NCBI GenBank assembly: GCA_040880025.1 | Contig: JBBDJD010000013.1 | Span: forward strand, 434,001-498,000 | Source: RCIO01 sp040880025 | GTDB lineage: Bacteria > Pseudomonadota > Alphaproteobacteria > Rhizobiales > Rhizobiaceae | Length of the DNA stretch: 64,000 nucleotides | Reading direction: 5' to 3' | Shown: in pieces, positions 43,752 to 53,283 of the stretch | How the letters are laid out: the number at the start of each line of letters is the position of its first letter | Position numbering within the stretch: position 1 is the stretch's first letter | The notes under the pieces: generated by a model | What the model saw: the letters and a program-made list of their open reading frames with translations, nothing else | The model's database searches: none | What the model was told of the DNA's origin: nothing | Made by a program: the position numbers and the translations under genes

Positions 43752-44372
43752 ATGCTCACAGGCCTAGAGGCGGTCTTCTTCTATCTCTTCGCCTTCGTGG
43801 CGGTGGCGGCGGCCTTCATGGTCATCGCCGCGCGCAATCCCGTGCACTCGGTTCTCTACCTGATCCTGACCTTCTTCAATGCCGCGGCCCTGTTCCTGCT
43901 CACCGGGGCCGAGTTCCTGGCGATGATCATGCTCGTCGTCTATGTCGGCGCGGTGGCGGTGCTGTTCCTGTTCGTCGTCATGATGCTCGACGTGGACTTT
44001 GCCGAGTTGAAGAGCGGCGCGCTTCATTATGCCCCGATCGGGGCGCTGGTCGGCCTCGTTCTCGCGGCGGAGCTGATCGTCGTGGCCGGCGGCTACGTCT
44101 TCAAGCCCGATCTGGCCAATGTCGTCGCCCAGCCAACACCGCCGGTAGCGGAGCGGCACAACACGGCCGCGCTCGGCGACATTCTTTATACCGACTATGC
44201 CTACTTCTTTCAGGTGGCGGGCCTCATCCTGCTGGTCGCCATGATCGGCGCCATCGTGCTCACGCTGCGCCACAAGGAAGGCGTCAAGCGGCAGTCGATC
44301 CCGGCGCAGGTGGCGCGCAATCCGGCCACGGCGATCGAGATCCGCAAGGTCGACTCGGACAAGGGGATCTGA
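43752..44372 (+). CDS. nuoJ: NADH-quinone oxidoreductase subunit J
   Basis: A 206-residue membrane subunit with five helices. Helix 3 holds AMIMLVVYVGAVAVLFLFVVMMLD, including the pi-bulge region that relays conformational change toward the pumping subunits. The 110 bases upstream contain a GAGAGG/CCTCTC hairpin and an AAAGGACGGGG ribosome site; the gap is the largest inside the operon. Confidence 0.96.
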   Translation: MLTGLEAVFFYLFAFVAVAAAFMVIAARNPVHSVLYLILTFFNAAALFLLTGAEFLAMIMLVVYVGAVAVLFLFVVMMLDVDFAELKSGALHYAPIGALVGLVLAAELIVVAGGYVFKPDLANVVAQPTPPVAERHNTAALGDILYTDYAYFFQVAGLILLVAMIGAIVLTLRHKEGVKRQSIPAQVARNPATAIEIRKVDSDKGI

Positions 44373-44374
44373 CG

Positions 44375-44683
44375 ATGACCGTGGACATCGGCCACTATCT
44401 GACGCTGTCCGCCGTGCTGTTCACGCTCGGCGTCTTCGGCATCTTCCTCAACCGGAAAAACGTCATCGTCATCCTGATGTCGATCGAGCTCATCCTGCTC
44501 GCGGTCAACATCAACTTCGTCGCCTTCTCCGCGGTGCTCGGCGATCTCGTCGGCCAGGTGTTCGCCCTGTTCGTCCTCACCGTCGCCGCCGCCGAAGCCG
44601 CGATCGGCCTCGCCATTCTGGTCGTATTCTTCCGCAACCGGGGCTCGATCGCCACCGAAGACGTCAATCTGATGAAGGGCTAG
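44375..44683 (+). CDS. nuoK: NADH-quinone oxidoreductase subunit K
   Basis: A 102-residue three-helix subunit. The conserved proton-path glutamates are in MSIELILLAVNINF and VAAAEAAIGLAILV. Starts two bases after the nuoJ stop. Confidence 0.97.
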   Translation: MTVDIGHYLTLSAVLFTLGVFGIFLNRKNVIVILMSIELILLAVNINFVAFSAVLGDLVGQVFALFVLTVAAAEAAIGLAILVVFFRNRGSIATEDVNLMKG

Positions 44684-44694
44684 CGGCGGACCTC

Positions 44695-46680
44695 ATGTAT
44701 CAAGCCATCGTCTTCCTGCCGCTCGCCGGCTTTCTGATCGCGGGGCTGTTCGGCCGTTCGCTGGGCGCCAAGGCGTCCGAATACATCACGACCGGCCTGC
44801 TGATCATCGCGGCGATACTGTCATGGGTGTCGTTCTTCACGATTGCCATGGGCGATGGCCAGGCGTTCACGGTGCCGGTGCTGCGGTTCATTGAATCGGG
44901 CGCGTTGCAGGCCGACTGGGCGCTGAGGATCGATCCGCTGACGGCCGTCATGCTTGTCGTCGTCAACACCGTGTCGGCGCTCGTTCATGTCTATTCGATC
45001 GGCTACATGCACCACGATCCGCACCGGCCGCGCTTCTTCGCCTATCTGTCGCTGTTTACCTTCGCCATGCTGATGCTGGTGACGGCCGACAATCTCGTAC
45101 AGATGTTCTTCGGCTGGGAGGGCGTCGGTCTCGCCTCCTATCTGCTGATCGGCTTCTGGTACAAGAAACCCTCGGCCAACGCCGCCGCCATCAAGGCGTT
45201 CGTGGTCAACCGCGTCGGCGATTTTGGCTTCGCGCTCGGCATTTTCGGCGTGTTCGTGCTGTTCGGGTCGGTCAATCTCGACACGATCTTCGCCAATGTC
45301 GCGACCTTCCTGCCGGTCGATGGGGCCGACAGCGGCGACGTGGCGCTGAATTTCCTCGGCTATGCGCTTGATCCGTACACGGCGCTCAACATCGTCTGCC
45401 TGCTGCTGTTCATGGGAGCCATGGGCAAGTCGGCGCAGGTGCCGCTGCACACCTGGCTGCCGGACGCGATGGAGGGCCCGACACCGGTCTCAGCGCTGAT
45501 CCATGCCGCGACCATGGTGACCGCCGGCGTCTTCATGCTGGCGCGGCTTTCGCCGCTATTCGAACTGGCGGATGTGGCGCTGGTGGTCGTCACCTTCATC
45601 GGCGCGCTAACCGCGTTCTTCGCCGCGACGGTCGGCCTCGTCCAAAACGACATCAAGCGCGTGATCGCCTATTCGACCTGCTCGCAGCTCGGCTACATGT
45701 TCGTGGCGATCGGGCTGGGCTTCTATTCCGCCGCGATCTTTCACCTGTTCACGCATGCCTTCTTCAAGGCGCTGCTGTTCCTTGGCTCTGGATCGGTCAT
45801 CCACGCGGTGTCCGACGAGCAGGACATGCGCCGGATGGGCGGCTTGAGAAAGCTGATCCCGACCACCTACTGGATGATGATCATCGGCACGCTGGCGCTG
45901 ACCGGCGTAGGCATTCCCGCGACCGTGATCGGCACCGCCGGCTTCTTCTCCAAGGACGCCATTATCGAGGGCGCCTTCGTCGGCCACAACGCCATGGCCG
46001 GCTTCGCCTTCGTCTCGCTCGTCGTGGCCGCGGTATTCACAAGCTTCTATTCATGGCGGCTGATCTTCATGACTTTCCACGGCAAGCCACGCGGCACCGC
46101 CGACGTGATGCACCATGTGCATGAATCGCCGCCGGTGATGCTGGTGCCGCTTTTCGTTCTGGCAGCCGGCTCGCTCGCCTCGGGCTTCATTTTCCATGAC
46201 TGGTTCATCGGCCACGAATACGAGCATTTCTGGAAGGGCTCGCTGTTCACGCTGCCCGACAACCACATCCTGCACGACTTCCACGAAGTGCCGATATTGG
46301 TGAAACTGTCGCCCTTCATCGCCATGCTCGTCGGCTTCCTCACCGCCTGGCACTTCTATATCCGCTCGCCGAACACGCCCAAGGCGCTCGCCGAGCGTCA
46401 CCGCGGGCTGTATCTGTTCCTGCTCAACAAGTGGTATTTCGACGAGCTCTACGACTTCCTGTTCGTCAATCCCGCCAAGCGGCTGGGCAGCTTCCTGTGG
46501 AAGAAGGGTGACGGCTGGCTGATCGACGGCTTCGGCCCCGACGGGGTGTCGGCGCGGGTGATCGACGTCACCAGCCGTGTCGTCAAGCTGCAGAGCGGTT
46601 ACCTTTACCACTACGCCTTCGCCATGCTGATCGGCGTTGTGGCGCTGGTGACGTGGATGATGCTTGGAGGGGCCAACTGA
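44695..46680 (+). CDS. nuoL: NADH-quinone oxidoreductase subunit L
   Basis: A 661-residue antiporter-like pump subunit with about 15-16 helices and the long lateral C-terminal helix. Signature blocks are FFGWEGVGLASYLLIGFW (with the conserved Glu), MGKSAQVPLHTWLPDAMEGPTPVSALIHAATMVTAG in pieces, and HAFFKALLFLGSGSVIH. Its stop shares a base with the nuoM start. Confidence 0.97.
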   Translation: MYQAIVFLPLAGFLIAGLFGRSLGAKASEYITTGLLIIAAILSWVSFFTIAMGDGQAFTVPVLRFIESGALQADWALRIDPLTAVMLVVVNTVSALVHVYSIGYMHHDPHRPRFFAYLSLFTFAMLMLVTADNLVQMFFGWEGVGLASYLLIGFWYKKPSANAAAIKAFVVNRVGDFGFALGIFGVFVLFGSVNLDTIFANVATFLPVDGADSGDVALNFLGYALDPYTALNIVCLLLFMGAMGKSAQVPLHTWLPDAMEGPTPVSALIHAATMVTAGVFMLARLSPLFELADVALVVVTFIGALTAFFAATVGLVQNDIKRVIAYSTCSQLGYMFVAIGLGFYSAAIFHLFTHAFFKALLFLGSGSVIHAVSDEQDMRRMGGLRKLIPTTYWMMIIGTLALTGVGIPATVIGTAGFFSKDAIIEGAFVGHNAMAGFAFVSLVVAAVFTSFYSWRLIFMTFHGKPRGTADVMHHVHESPPVMLVPLFVLAAGSLASGFIFHDWFIGHEYEHFWKGSLFTLPDNHILHDFHEVPILVKLSPFIAMLVGFLTAWHFYIRSPNTPKALAERHRGLYLFLLNKWYFDELYDFLFVNPAKRLGSFLWKKGDGWLIDGFGPDGVSARVIDVTSRVVKLQSGYLYHYAFAMLIGVVALVTWMMLGGAN

Positions 46681-48194
46681 TGTCTGGCTGGCCCATCCTT
46701 TCCACCGTCACATTCCTGCCGCTGCTCGGGGCGTTCCTGATCCTGCTCATCCGCGACGACGGGCGGGCGGCAAGGCGCAACATTCGCAACGTCGCGCTCT
46801 TGACCACCACATTCACCTTCGTCCTGTCGCTGTTCGTGTGGATCGGCTTCGACAATTCCGATCCCGGCTTCCAGATGGTCGAGCGGGTCGAATGGCTCGA
46901 CAGAAGCATTTCCTATCACATGGGCGTCGACGGCATTTCCATGCTGTTCGTCATCCTGACGACCTTCCTGATGCCGCTGTGCGTCCTCGCGTCATGGGAG
47001 TCGATCGAGAAGCGCGTCAAGGAATACATGATCGCGTTCCTCATTCTGGAAACGCTGATGATCGGCGTCTTCTGCGCGCTCGATCTGGTGCTGTTCTACG
47101 TGTTCTTCGAGGCCGGCCTGATCCCGATGTTCCTCATCATCGGCGTGTGGGGCGGCAAGCGGCGCATCTACGCCAGCTTCAAGTTCTTCCTCTACACGCT
47201 GCTCGGCTCCGTGCTGATGCTGCTCGCCGTCATGGCGATGTACTGGAACGCCGGCACGATGGATATTCCGACGCTGCTGGAACACGATTTCCCGGCCGGA
47301 ATGCAGCAATGGCTGTGGCTCGCCTTTTTCGCTTCCTTCGCGGTCAAGATGCCGATGTGGCCGGTTCATACCTGGCTGCCCGACGCGCATGTCGAGGCGC
47401 CGACCGCGGGCTCGGTCATCCTGGCGGGCATCCTGCTGAAGATGGGCGGCTACGGCTTCCTGCGCTTTTCGCTGCCCATGTTCCCCGACGCCTCGCTCTA
47501 CTTCCAGCCCTTGATCTTCGCGCTCTCGATCGTGGCGATCATCTACACCTCGCTGGTCGCGCTGATGCAGGAGGACATCAAGAAGCTGATCGCCTATTCG
47601 TCGGTCGCCCATATGGGCTACGTCACGATGGGCATATTCGCCATGAACATCGAGGGCATTCAGGGCGGCATCTACCAGATGCTCTCGCATGGCCTGGTGT
47701 CCGGCGCACTCTTCCTGTGCGTCGGCGTGGTCTATGACCGCATGCACACCCGCGAAATCGCCGCCTATGGCGGGCTGGTCAACACCATGCCGAAATACGC
47801 CGTTGCGTTCATGATCTTCACCATGGCCAATGTCGGCCTGCCGGGAACCAGCGGTTTCGTCGGTGAATTCCTCACCCTGCTTGCGGTGTTCAAGGTCAAC
47901 ACCTGGGTAGCGCTGTTTGCCACCACCGGCGTTATCCTGTCTGCGGCCTACGCACTGTGGCTCTATCGACGCGTTATCTTCGGCGCGCTGACCAAGGACA
48001 GCCTGAAGAATATGCTCGACATGTCGCCGCGGGAACGCGCCGTCATCTATCCGCTGGTCGTGCTGGTGATCTTCTTCGGCGTCTATCCCGCGCCGATCCT
48101 CGACGCGACCGCCGCATCGGTGGACGCGCTGGTCAACAGCCTCACGCTCTCGCTCGATGTCGCCCAGGCGGCGGCTGAAACAACCGGTCCTTAG
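46680..48194 (+). CDS. nuoM: NADH-quinone oxidoreductase subunit M
   Basis: A 504-residue antiporter-like subunit. The start at MSGWPILS uses the TGATG junction with nuoL. FYVFFEAGLIPMFLIIGVWG carries the key glutamate and KMPMWPVHTWLPDAHVEAPT the conserved lysine region. Together with NuoL and NuoN it makes the proton channels. Confidence 0.97.
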   Translation: MSGWPILSTVTFLPLLGAFLILLIRDDGRAARRNIRNVALLTTTFTFVLSLFVWIGFDNSDPGFQMVERVEWLDRSISYHMGVDGISMLFVILTTFLMPLCVLASWESIEKRVKEYMIAFLILETLMIGVFCALDLVLFYVFFEAGLIPMFLIIGVWGGKRRIYASFKFFLYTLLGSVLMLLAVMAMYWNAGTMDIPTLLEHDFPAGMQQWLWLAFFASFAVKMPMWPVHTWLPDAHVEAPTAGSVILAGILLKMGGYGFLRFSLPMFPDASLYFQPLIFALSIVAIIYTSLVALMQEDIKKLIAYSSVAHMGYVTMGIFAMNIEGIQGGIYQMLSHGLVSGALFLCVGVVYDRMHTREIAAYGGLVNTMPKYAVAFMIFTMANVGLPGTSGFVGEFLTLLAVFKVNTWVALFATTGVILSAAYALWLYRRVIFGALTKDSLKNMLDMSPRERAVIYPLVVLVIFFGVYPAPILDATAASVDALVNSLTLSLDVAQAAAETTGP

Positions 48195-48212
48195 GAAGGC
48201 TCGACAACAGTC

Positions 48213-49649
48213 ATGACGCTCGAACTTTCCACCAGCCTGTCGCTCGCAACGCCGGAAATCATTCTGGCCGGTGGCGCGATGGTTCTCCTGATGATCGGCG
48301 TGTTCTCCGGCGAGCGCGCCAACAATACCGTGACCGGACTGACGGTCGCGCTGCTGGCCGCGATCGGTGCCTGGATCCTGTTCTTCCCGGCCGACGGCGA
48401 CGCCTTCGGCGGAAGCTTCATCAGCGATCCCTTCGCCCGCTTCATGAAGATCGTCACCCTGATCGGCTCGCTGGTGACGCTGATCATGTCGGTCGGTTTC
48501 GCGCGTGAAGAAAAGTTCGACCGTTTCGAATATCCGATCCTCATCATACTGGCGACGCTCGGCATGATGCTGATGATCTCCGCCAACGACATGATCGCGC
48601 TCTATCTCGGGCTCGAACTGCAGTCGCTGGCGCTTTATGTCGTCGCCGCCATCAATCGCGATAACGTCCGCTCGACCGAAGCCGGTCTGAAATATTTCGT
48701 CCTTGGCGCGCTCTCATCGGGTATGCTGCTCTACGGTATTTCGCTGGTCTACGGTTACACCGGCGCCACCGGTTTCGAGGCGATCGCTGGTCAGCTTGCA
48801 GGTCAGGAACGCCAGCTTGGCCTGGTCTTCGGTCTGGTCTTCGTGCTTGCCGGCCTGGCATTCAAGATCTCGGCCGTGCCGTTCCACATGTGGACGCCGG
48901 ATGTCTACGAGGGCGCGCCAACGCCGGTGACGGCATTCTTTGCCGCCGCACCCAAGATGGCCGCCATGGCGCTGCTGGTGCGTGTCACCATGGGTGCGTT
49001 CGAGCCGATCTCGGCCGACTGGCAGCAGATCATCGTCTTCGTGGCGATCGCCTCAATGGCGCTTGGCGCCTTCGCGGCGATCGGCCAATCCAACATCAAG
49101 CGCCTGATGGCATACTCTTCGATCGGCCATATGGGCTTTGCGCTGGTCGGGCTGGCCTCGAACAGCGAGGCTGGCGTGCGCGGCGTGATCATCTACATGC
49201 TCATCTACATGGTGATGACGCTCGGCACGTTCGCCTGCATTCTCGCCATGCGCCGCAAGGAGGGCATGGTCGAGGACATCGACGACCTCGCCGGGCTTTC
49301 CAGCACAAATCCGATGATGGCGACCGTGCTGACAATCCTGATGTTCTCGCTGGCCGGCATTCCGCCGCTCGCGGGCTTCTGGGCCAAGTGGTACGTGTTC
49401 CTGGCCGCGATCGACGCGGGGCTCTACGCGCTCGCGGTGATTGGCGTTCTCGCCTCGGTGGTCGGCGCCTTCTACTATCTGCGCATCATCAAGCTGATGT
49501 GGTTCGACGAGCCGGTCGGCGCATTCGTGCCGATGGCCGGCGAGTTGCGGCTCGTGCTTCTGGTGTCGGGCGCGTTCGTCCTGTTCTACGTTTTCTTCGG
49601 AGCGCCGATCGCGCAAATGGCGGAAGCGGCCGCTTCGGTCTATTTCTAG
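48213..49649 (+). CDS. nuoN: NADH-quinone oxidoreductase subunit N
   Basis: A 478-residue antiporter-like subunit with about 14 helices. YLGLELQSLALYVVAAINRD, GLAFKISAVPFHMWTPDVYEGAPTPVTAF in pieces, and LAGIPPLAGFWAKWYVF are typical. Last complex I gene; birA follows after 3 bases, so the transcript likely continues. Confidence 0.97.
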   Translation: MTLELSTSLSLATPEIILAGGAMVLLMIGVFSGERANNTVTGLTVALLAAIGAWILFFPADGDAFGGSFISDPFARFMKIVTLIGSLVTLIMSVGFAREEKFDRFEYPILIILATLGMMLMISANDMIALYLGLELQSLALYVVAAINRDNVRSTEAGLKYFVLGALSSGMLLYGISLVYGYTGATGFEAIAGQLAGQERQLGLVFGLVFVLAGLAFKISAVPFHMWTPDVYEGAPTPVTAFFAAAPKMAAMALLVRVTMGAFEPISADWQQIIVFVAIASMALGAFAAIGQSNIKRLMAYSSIGHMGFALVGLASNSEAGVRGVIIYMLIYMVMTLGTFACILAMRRKEGMVEDIDDLAGLSSTNPMMATVLTILMFSLAGIPPLAGFWAKWYVFLAAIDAGLYALAVIGVLASVVGAFYYLRIIKLMWFDEPVGAFVPMAGELRLVLLVSGAFVLFYVFFGAPIAQMAEAAASVYF

Positions 49650-49652
49650 CTG

Positions 49653-50477
49653 ATGAGATTTGAGCTTGCGCCAACGGCGATAGGCGAGGGGTACCGGCTG
49701 GAGGCTTTCGAGGCGGTTGGCTCCACGAACGCTGTCGCGCTGGAACGGGCGGCCGGCGGCGACGCCGGCAAGCTGTGGCTGGTGACCGACCGCCAGGAGA
49801 GCGGTCGCGGCCGGCGCGGACGTGCCTGGGAAACGCCCAAGGGCAATCTTGCCGCGACCCTCCTCTTGTCGAATATCGCCGATCTGGCCGTGGCCTCCAC
49901 GCTTGGGTTCGTTGCTGGCCTCGCTATCGGCGATGCGCTGGACGCGGTCGCGCCTCATGCGAATGCCGGGATCGGCGGCGCAGGCAGCGCCGGCGGCGCT
50001 CGTTATGAACTCAAATGGCCCAACGATGTGCTGGCGCAAGGCGGAAAACTGGCCGGCATCCTTCTGGAATCCGTACAGCTCCCCGGATCGGGGTATGGTC
50101 TGGCAATCGGCATAGGCGTCAATGTCGTCAGCCATCCAGTGGAGGTCCCATATCCGACGACTTCTCTGGCAGCGCTCGGCGCGCGATGCAGCGCGGCTGA
50201 TCTGTTCCTGGCGCTTTCCGATGCGTGGATCGACAATATGCGGGGCTGGAGCGGCGGGCACGGCCTTTCGCATATCCGCGAACGCTGGCTTTCACGCGCC
50301 GCGGGCATTGGATCGGATATTGTCGTGCGATTGCATGGCGAGGTCTTGCGCGGCAGGTTCGAGACGATAGACGATGAGTGCCGCCTGTTGCTGCGCGACG
50401 GCACCGGCGGGCTGCGCCGCATTGCGGCCGGTGATGTGCATTTTGGCGCCGTGGCGTCGGCGGAAGCCACGGGATAG
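49653..50477 (+). CDS. birA: biotin-[acetyl-CoA-carboxylase] ligase
   Basis: A 274-residue biotin protein ligase that attaches biotin to the carboxyl-carrier protein. The biotinyl-AMP loop is QESGRGRRGRAWETPKGNL near residues 49-67, and YELKWPNDVLAQGGKLAGILLE carries the catalytic lysine. No N-terminal winged helix is present, so it is a monofunctional ligase without the repressor domain of E. coli BirA. It sits between nuoN and rnj, the usual order in rhizobia. Confidence 0.95.
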   Translation: MRFELAPTAIGEGYRLEAFEAVGSTNAVALERAAGGDAGKLWLVTDRQESGRGRRGRAWETPKGNLAATLLLSNIADLAVASTLGFVAGLAIGDALDAVAPHANAGIGGAGSAGGARYELKWPNDVLAQGGKLAGILLESVQLPGSGYGLAIGIGVNVVSHPVEVPYPTTSLAALGARCSAADLFLALSDAWIDNMRGWSGGHGLSHIRERWLSRAAGIGSDIVVRLHGEVLRGRFETIDDECRLLLRDGTGGLRRIAAGDVHFGAVASAEATG

Positions 50478-50486
50478 GGCTGGGAA

Positions 50487-52157
50487 ATGGCAAAGAACAA
50501 ACAAGCGGAACTGGTTTTCTGCCCGCTCGGCGGTGTCGGCGAGATCGGGATGAACTTCGCGCTCTACGGGTTCGGCCCGCCGGACAGTCGCGAATGGATC
50601 GTGGTCGACTGCGGTGTGACCTTTCCCGACGCGACCTTGCCAGGCGTCGATCTCGTCCTGCCCGACACCCGCTTCATCGAGGAACAGGTCGGCAATCTGC
50701 GCGGCATTGTCATCACCCACGCGCATGAAGACCATTACGGTGCGCTGCTGACGCTGTGGCCGCGCCTCAAGACCCAGGTATGGATGACGCCTTTCAGCGC
50801 CGGCCTGCTGGAAGCCAAGCGGCAGAGCGAGCGCGGCTCGCCCGACGTGCCGATCAGCATCTACAATGCCGGCGATACGTTCGAGATCGGCCCGTTCAAG
50901 TTCGAAGCGATCGCCGTCACGCACTCGATCCCGGAGCCTGTGTCGCTGGCGATCACCACGCCGCTCGGAACGCTCATTCACACCGGCGACTGGAAGATCG
51001 ATGCGGAGCCCGAAATCGGCCCGCTGCTTGACCAGACGCGTTTTGCCGCTCTCGGCGATGCTGGGGTGCTGGCGCTGATGTGCGATTCCACCAACGCCAT
51101 GCGTGAAGGGGAATCGCCTTCGGAAGAAGCCGTCGGTCGCAGCCTGAAGAAGCTGATCGAAGACGCGAAAGGCCGCGTCGCCATCACCACCTTCTCTTCC
51201 AATGTCGGCCGCATCAGGTCGATTGCCGAAGCCGCGCGCGACGCCGGGCGCAAGGTCCTGGTTCTGGGACGGTCGCTCAAACGCGTAATCGATGTCGCGA
51301 CTGAACTCGGCTACCTCGACGGGCTGCCAGAATTCGTTTCGGAAGAAGACTACAGCTACATTGCGCGCGAGGAGATGGTGATCATCTGCACCGGCAGCCA
51401 GGGCGAGCCCCGCGCCGCGCTCGCCAAGCTCGCGCGCGAAGAGATGCGTGACCTGGCGCTCAGTGCCGGCGATACGGTTATCTATTCCTCGCGTGTCATT
51501 CCCGGTAACGAGAAGGCGATCCTTGCCGTCAAGAACGCGCTGATCGAGATGGGCATCCGCGTTCTGGAGGATGACGACGCGCTGGTGCATGTGTCGGGCC
51601 ATCCGCGCCGGAACGAGCTGAAGCGCATGTATGAGTGGACCCGTCCGCGGATCGTCGTGCCCGTGCACGGCGAGGCGGCGCATCTGGTCGCGCAGGGGTC
51701 GCTGGCCTCGATGTCGGGCGTGCCGCATGTCGCGCAGGTGCGCAATGGCGACATGCTGCGGCTTGCTCCCGGCGATCCCGAGATCATTGACCAGGTTCCG
51801 AATGGCCGCATCTACAAGGACGGCAACCTGGTTGGCTCCGAGGAAGCGATGGGGGTGCGCGACCGGCGCAAGCTGTCATTCGCCGGCCACGTCTCGGTCA
51901 ACGTCGTTCTGGATGAACGTTATGAGCTCGCCGGTGAGGCGGACCTTGTCGCCATCGGCGTCGCCAGGACCGACGAGACCGGCGACGACATGGAGGACTT
52001 GATGCTCGACGCGGCCGAAGGGGCGGTCAACAGCATCCCCCGCGCGCGCCGCAAGGACCTCGATCTGGTGGCCGAAGCTGTGCGCCGCGCCGTGCGCAAC
52101 GCGGCCAACGACGCCTGGGGCAAAAAGCCGATCGTTACCGTCTTCGTTACCCGGTAG
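50487..52157 (+). CDS. rnj: ribonuclease J
   Basis: A 556-residue metallo-beta-lactamase/beta-CASP RNase with 5' exonuclease and endonuclease activity on RNA. Zinc ligands are in THAHEDHYG (His78, His80, Asp82, His83), and HTGDWK, CDSTNA and VHVSGHPRR give the remaining metal and CASP motifs. Acts in rRNA and mRNA maturation. Nine bases after birA and 13 before mce. Confidence 0.96.
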   Translation: MAKNKQAELVFCPLGGVGEIGMNFALYGFGPPDSREWIVVDCGVTFPDATLPGVDLVLPDTRFIEEQVGNLRGIVITHAHEDHYGALLTLWPRLKTQVWMTPFSAGLLEAKRQSERGSPDVPISIYNAGDTFEIGPFKFEAIAVTHSIPEPVSLAITTPLGTLIHTGDWKIDAEPEIGPLLDQTRFAALGDAGVLALMCDSTNAMREGESPSEEAVGRSLKKLIEDAKGRVAITTFSSNVGRIRSIAEAARDAGRKVLVLGRSLKRVIDVATELGYLDGLPEFVSEEDYSYIAREEMVIICTGSQGEPRAALAKLAREEMRDLALSAGDTVIYSSRVIPGNEKAILAVKNALIEMGIRVLEDDDALVHVSGHPRRNELKRMYEWTRPRIVVPVHGEAAHLVAQGSLASMSGVPHVAQVRNGDMLRLAPGDPEIIDQVPNGRIYKDGNLVGSEEAMGVRDRRKLSFAGHVSVNVVLDERYELAGEADLVAIGVARTDETGDDMEDLMLDAAEGAVNSIPRARRKDLDLVAEAVRRAVRNAANDAWGKKPIVTVFVTR

Positions 52158-52170
52158 TGATGGAACCACG

Positions 52171-52575
52171 ATGCTTGGACGCCTCAACCATGTCGCCATT
52201 GCCGTGCCGGATCTCTCGGCCGCCACGGCATCCTATCGCGACACGCTGGGCGCCACGGTGTCGGCGCCGCAGGCGCTGCCCGAGCACGGTGTGACGGTCG
52301 TTTTCGTCGAGCTCGACAACACCAAGATCGAATTGCTCGAGCCGCTGGGCGAGGGCTCTCCGATCGCCGCTTTCCTGGAGCGCAACGCTTCCGGCGGCAT
52401 GCACCACATATGTTATGAGGTTGACGACATCATAGCCGCCCGTGACCGGCTGACGGCCGGCGGCGCCCGCGTGCTGGGCGACGGCAAGCCGAAGACCGGC
52501 GCGCACGGCAAGCCGGTGCTGTTCCTCCATCCCAAGGACTTCCAGGGCACGCTGGTCGAACTGGAGCAGGTGTAG
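52171..52575 (+). CDS. mce: methylmalonyl-CoA epimerase
   Basis: A 134-residue vicinal-oxygen-chelate enzyme that interconverts (R)- and (S)-methylmalonyl-CoA in propionate metabolism. The metal ligands lie in RLNHVAIAVPDL (His), GMHHICYEVDD (His) and the terminal GTLVELEQV (Glu). Length and order of motifs fit the family exactly. Confidence 0.94.
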   Translation: MLGRLNHVAIAVPDLSAATASYRDTLGATVSAPQALPEHGVTVVFVELDNTKIELLEPLGEGSPIAAFLERNASGGMHHICYEVDDIIAARDRLTAGGARVLGDGKPKTGAHGKPVLFLHPKDFQGTLVELEQV

Positions 52576-52580
52576 CCGCG

Positions 52581-52847
52581 ATGGGCTGGATAACCGGGGC
52601 GGCGATCTTCTTCATCATCTGGTGGGTGGTGCTGTTTGTCGCGCTGCCGATCGGCCTGCGCACCCAGGACGAGGACGGCGACGTCACGCTTGGCACGACG
52701 CCAAGCGCGCCGCGCGGGCCGCATATGGCGAGGGCGCTGCTGCTGACCACGGTCATTGCGGCCGCTGTGTTCGGCCTTCTTTATGTGGCTGTCGCTGTCT
52801 ACGGGCTGGGGCTGGACGACCTCCCGCATATCGCCCCGTCACACTGA
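52581..52847 (+). CDS. DUF1467 family small membrane protein
   Basis: 88 residues, two helices (about 3-25 and 50-72) around a loop with LPIGLRTQDEDGDVTLGTTPSAP, the hallmark of DUF1467 in alphaproteobacteria. It starts 5 bases after mce, last gene of the birA-rnj-mce run. Function unknown. Confidence 0.9.
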   Translation: MGWITGAAIFFIIWWVVLFVALPIGLRTQDEDGDVTLGTTPSAPRGPHMARALLLTTVIAAAVFGLLYVAVAVYGLGLDDLPHIAPSH

Positions 52848-52876
52848 CCGGACGCGGTTCAATCCCATCGATGCAC

Positions 52877-52904
52877 AAAAAAAAAGCAAGGCACGAAGCC
52901 TTGC
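52877..52904 (-). terminator. intrinsic terminator on the minus strand
   Basis: Minus strand: GCAAGGC, loop TTCGT, GCCTTGC, then nine T. There is no T-run on the plus side. The flanking genes are both on the plus strand, so this must serve an unannotated leftward RNA. Confidence 0.85.
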
Positions 52905-53030
52905 AATTGAACGCGTCCGATCATTCTCCGTTACCGGCGGCAGCGAGTTATCGCGCCTAGATCGCATCCTCCCAAGACTTTGACCGCGTATGGGAACAGG
53001 ATTCAAGTTCCCGCTCTCTCTTTATGCTGG
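52877..53030 (-). ncRNA. candidate small RNA on the minus strand
   Basis: A leftward transcript is implied by the strong minus-strand terminator at its end and by a possible -35/-10 pair (GTGACA, 16 bases, TCTAGT on the minus strand near 53060-53033). Inside lie a GGGAAC/GTTCCC stem and a single-stranded purine run, GGGAGGA. The 5' end is uncertain; a start near 53125 from the TATAAT box is an alternative. No known family was recognised. Confidence 0.45.
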
Positions 53031-53283
53031 TGACACTAGACCACCAGCCTTTGGCATGTCACGAAAAATGTTGCGTTCGAGGCGGGCTTAATGTGCTGCA
53101 ATGCACAAATTCCCGCCATCGAATGCTTATAATTATACCATAGAACAATTGAGCGGGGGGCGCCGGCGGCAGTCCTCGGGTCGGGTTTCCATTCGGCCAC
53201 GAAATAGCTATGAAGCGCATGCATCTGAACCGCGCCGGCAGACGATTCTCCCGCCGGAAAAATTCACGCTCACGGGACAATCC

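Larger units (their letters stand above)
52848..53283. other. 436-base intergenic region before proS
   Basis: No protein gene is supported. It contains a minus-strand terminator (52877-52904), two further hairpins (GGGAAC/GTTCCC near 52993-53011 and GCTGGTG/CACCAGC near 53026-53048), and a TATAATTATA box at 53128-53137 that could serve as a -10 element on either strand, presumably including the proS promoter. Confidence 0.5.

Noticed and set aside
53128..53137. TATAATTATA as a sure bidirectional promoter
   Set aside because: No convincing -35 hexamer at 16-18 bases on either strand, so it is only noted as a possible -10.
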